NCBI GenBank assembly: GCA_040216555.1
Contig: JAVJOW010000020.1
Coordinates: 124,001-188,000 of the forward strand
Source of the DNA: Arenibacter sp040216555
GTDB taxonomy: Bacteria > Bacteroidota > Bacteroidia > Flavobacteriales > Flavobacteriaceae
Length of the DNA: 64,000 nt
Direction of reading: 5' to 3'
Position 1 is the stretch's first letter. Each line of letters begins with the position of its first letter. The position numbers and the translations under genes are program-made. Shown here one piece after another: positions 61,618 to 64,000 of this stretch. Below the pieces are notes generated by a model. That model searched no databases. It was not told where the DNA came from and saw nothing but the letters and a program-made list of their open reading frames with translations.

Positions 61618-62331
61618 ATGAATAATTTGAAGGATAAAGTAGCCTATATTACAGGAGGCTCCAAAGGAATAGGACTTGGGATAGCGTCCAAACTATTGAA
61701 AGCGGGAATGAAAGTGGCCATTAGTAGCAGGCTGTTGGAAAATGCCGAAAATGCCGCCAAAGAACTTGGCCCGGAAGACATGGTGCTTGCAGTTGCCTCG
61801 GATGTATCAAAACTTGGGGACGAACAAGCGGCAGTAAAAAAGATTTTGGATAAGTGGGGAAAATTGGATGTGATGGTGGCCAATGCCGGAGTTGGACATT
61901 TTGCTCCCATAGATCAAATTTCCGACACTCTATGGCATGAGATGGTAAACACCAACCTAAATGGAGTGTTTCACTCACTAAAAGCTTCGGTAGAAGCCCT
62001 GAAGAAATCCAAAGGATATTATATTACTGTAGCGAGTTTGGCCGGCACCAATTTCTTTGCCAATGGTGCGGGATATAATGCCACCAAATTTGGAGTAGTA
62101 GGCTTTACCCAAGCTGCCATGTTGGATCTAAGACCTTATGACATTAAGGTTTCTACCATAATGCCAGGTTCCGTGGCCACTAATTTTAATGGCCATGAAC
62201 CCTCCAAAGAGGATGCTTGGAAGATACAACCAGAAGATATTGGTGAGCTGGTTTTAGACCTCTTGAACATGAATCCAAGGACCTTGCCAAGTAAGATCGA
62301 GGTAAGACCTACGCGACCCGATAAAAAATAA
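61618..62331 (+). CDS. Short-chain dehydrogenase/reductase
   Basis: The 237-residue SDR has the cofactor motif TGGSKGIGLGIA (about 11-22), NAGVG (about 88-92), the catalytic Ser in VASLAGT, and Tyr-x-x-x-Lys in GAGYNATKFGVVGF (Tyr and Lys about four apart, near residues 153-157). Substrates may be sugars, steroids or acyl groups; none can be named. NADP preference is suggested by the Ser-Arg after the second strand (ISSRLLEN). It starts after a 221-bp gap with no clear promoter. Confidence 0.93.
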   Translation: MNNLKDKVAYITGGSKGIGLGIASKLLKAGMKVAISSRLLENAENAAKELGPEDMVLAVASDVSKLGDEQAAVKKILDKWGKLDVMVANAGVGHFAPIDQISDTLWHEMVNTNLNGVFHSLKASVEALKKSKGYYITVASLAGTNFFANGAGYNATKFGVVGFTQAAMLDLRPYDIKVSTIMPGSVATNFNGHEPSKEDAWKIQPEDIGELVLDLLNMNPRTLPSKIEVRPTRPDKK

Positions 62332-62333
62332 GG

Positions 62334-64000
62334 CTATACCTCTTTTTCGGTAAACGGCATCTGGGGATTACCTATTTCAGATATTAAAGTTTTAATCGAT
62401 TCCATAAATTGGGCAATAGTATCTTGGGTAATGGAATTATCCTTGTTTCTACTGCCCTTTTTTTCTTTTACGGCAAATTTGAGCAGACCCGAACTTAAAT
62501 TTTTAAAGGAAATAATCCCGGCCTCTAAATTACCAATAGATTTACTATTGTTGTACATAATTGCATAACATAGCAATTGAAAGGCTTTGCTGTAATTGTA
62601 GTCCGCAATAACATCTTCCCAGGCCACAATTTCAACTTGGGAACTGGTTACTGTTCCTGTTTTATAGTCGATAATTCTTATGACCCCATCTTTTTCATCA
62701 ATCCGATCCAATTTTCCTTTTAGGACTACAGGAAAATCCAGTCCTGGAACATTAATTTCCATTCGTAGTTTTTCTTCTACCCCCAATATCCTTATTTGAT
62801 GTTGCTCCACTTCCGCCAATTCCAGTTTTAGAAAATTTTCCACATACCTCACAACCACATTATATGCAATTAGGTTTTTCCCTCTGGAAATATCGCCATC
62901 TGCAAAGCTTTTTGAAAAGTGGCCAATAACTAGAGGCCTTACTTTCCTTTTCATTTCCTGCAGCATGGACTCCTCCAAAAAGGTATTTAAATAAGGCCTA
63001 TAGAGGTCCTCCAAGGTATCGTGTACAATTGTTCCAAAGGTATTGTTGGCAACGGTTTCCTCCACCTCCAGAATATCGTCTATTCCCAATAAATTTCGCT
63101 TATAAAAATCTATGGGGTTTCTGATATAGTTGCTCAGGGAGGTAGGAGAAAATCCTTTGGCGGCATGCGCCTTGATCAAATCCATAAGGCTTTCATCCTT
63201 GGCTATGGACTGCAAAACCTTAATAGAAGGAGTAATTTCCGGTGCCGCAATGATCTCCGTGATCTCTGCCAACTTATTTTCATCCGTTAGCAGCTGGGAC
63301 AGCAATCTGCTCTTCTCCCCACCTTCCAGGACATCCGGCTCGGTATTGTACACCAAGTAGATGTTTTTTGCCCGTTGCAATAAGCGATAAAAGTGATAGG
63401 TATATACCGCATCCTTTTCCTTATAGGTTGGAAGTTTGTAATATTTTTTAAGGTCGAAGGGGATAAAGGAATTATTGGACTTTCCGGATGGAAGAATCCC
63501 TTCGTTAACGGAAGTTAGAATTACGGTTTCAAAATCGAGCACCCTACTTTCCAACATTCCCATTATTTGCAAGCCTTCCAATGGTTCTCCCTGAAAATCC
63601 AGGGTTTCGTTCCTGACAATTTCCAAATAAAGGCTTTCCAAGGATTTTAGGTCATTGACAAATGAGTATTGTTCTACCATGTCCTGAAGTTGATTGAACA
63701 GGGAGTAAAACTTGTACAAGTACTCCAATTCAAGGGAATTTTTTGACAGGGCAAACCTTTCCCTAAGAATTTGGATAATTTGATGGCATTTATTTAAAAA
63801 AACGGTTCCCTGGACCTCCCCACGAAAAAAGAGTAAACTTAGCAAATCATCGTTTCCTTCCTCTAGGGACCGTAAATTATCAGATGTAATAAATGCCCAA
63901 TTCTTTGTTCTAATGGCTTCACTTATCCGAGTAGCCTTGTTTTGTTGGTTTACAGTACATAAAATCTGAATGTAGGGATGTGATAAAAAGTCCAGCACCT
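62334..64000 (-). CDS. AddB-like PD-(D/E)XK nuclease/helicase-domain protein (5' end outside window)
   Basis: The visible 555 residues are the C-terminal part of a large protein. The first half resembles the UvrD-type helicase-like region (LEGLQIMGMLESRVLDFETVILTSVNEGILP, where the Glu-Ser-Arg-x-x-Asp-Phe loop is typical). The second half is a RecB-family nuclease (about 280-550) with GTIVHDTLEDLY and the catalytic Asp and Lys in VIRIIDYKTGTV plus FQLLCYAIMY. Proteins of this type act in recombination with an AddA partner. The GTG at 63998 is not a real start; the frame runs off the end. Confidence 0.88.
   Translation of the reverse strand, partial: VLDFLSHPYIQILCTVNQQNKATRISEAIRTKNWAFITSDNLRSLEEGNDDLLSLLFFRGEVQGTVFLNKCHQIIQILRERFALSKNSLELEYLYKFYSLFNQLQDMVEQYSFVNDLKSLESLYLEIVRNETLDFQGEPLEGLQIMGMLESRVLDFETVILTSVNEGILPSGKSNNSFIPFDLKKYYKLPTYKEKDAVYTYHFYRLLQRAKNIYLVYNTEPDVLEGGEKSRLLSQLLTDENKLAEITEIIAAPEITPSIKVLQSIAKDESLMDLIKAHAAKGFSPTSLSNYIRNPIDFYKRNLLGIDDILEVEETVANNTFGTIVHDTLEDLYRPYLNTFLEESMLQEMKRKVRPLVIGHFSKSFADGDISRGKNLIAYNVVVRYVENFLKLELAEVEQHQIRILGVEEKLRMEINVPGLDFPVVLKGKLDRIDEKDGVIRIIDYKTGTVTSSQVEIVAWEDVIADYNYSKAFQLLCYAIMYNNSKSIGNLEAGIISFKNLSSGLLKFAVKEKKGSRNKDNSITQDTIAQFMESIKTLISEIGNPQMPFTEKEV

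Overview
This is a chromosomal segment from a member of the Bacteroidota, almost certainly the family Flavobacteriaceae (marine Maribacter, Zobellia or Arenibacter-like; genus not resolvable by reading). The evidence is the AT-rich sequence, start regions without strong Shine-Dalgarno sequences, several promoters of the Bacteroidota TAnnTTTG type, and lineage-typical proteins: BatD/BatE, the IPExxxVDY family, the 632-residue PurF type, the two-module SulP cluster, DUF4199, and the MG2/TonB-plug protein. Nearly all of the window is compact, intact coding sequence.

Layout: 1-1188 is the end of the Bat (aerotolerance) operon. 1247-6712 is a probable bicarbonate module: a small secreted protein, a SulP transporter, a tandem Usp protein, a beta-carbonic anhydrase and a second SulP-STAS transporter. 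6791-8326 holds pheS and a hypothetical gene. 8377-15270 is a tripartite RND efflux operon led by a GbsR/MarR regulator with a perfect palindrome just upstream of its promoter, and ended by a TetR gene interrupted by an in-frame amber codon. 15262-22600 holds small enzymes, dinB, and the minus-strand acpP-fabF-rnc and IPExxxVDY-pyk groups. 22760-26921 is purN, rnhA, a PfkB kinase and purF. The 587-base gap after purF carries a long inverted repeat and two tandem copies of what looks like a small RNA gene. 27509-39051 is housekeeping and accessory metabolism (AhpD-like, OsmC, PNGase F-like, recJ, lpxH, queD, PHP lipoprotein, 2OG oxygenase, enoyl-CoA hydratase, MATE, GNAT).

A Usp protein and tRNA-Ala(GGC) precede 40363-47596, a segment that by eye is somewhat richer in GC and more decayed. 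It holds a large MG2/TonB-plug protein, a peroxiredoxin, an intact Hsp20 followed by a dead Hsp20 copy and another decayed ORF, a YodC-like protein, a patatin and a lipoprotein. 47689-55956 has an L,D-transpeptidase, an HTH remnant next to a 29-bp direct repeat, an MlaE-MlaF-MlaD lipid transport operon, a metallophosphoesterase, a CDP-alcohol phosphotransferase and an OmpA lipoprotein. 55957-64000 contains a GC-rich, terminator-ended intergenic region that may be a structured RNA, DUF302, DinB-like and DUF2267 genes, deoD and deoC, a 191-bp MITE with an 8-bp target duplication, a two-domain Usp protein, an SDR, and the 3' part of an AddB-like nuclease gene that runs off the window.

The best leads for undescribed biology are the tandem small-RNA units at 27014-27312, the structured intergenic region near 56130-56300, three intergenic micro-ORFs encoding single-membrane-span peptides, and the Usp/carbonic anhydrase/dual SulP cluster. 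No CRISPR array, phage, transposase or recognisable defence system is present.
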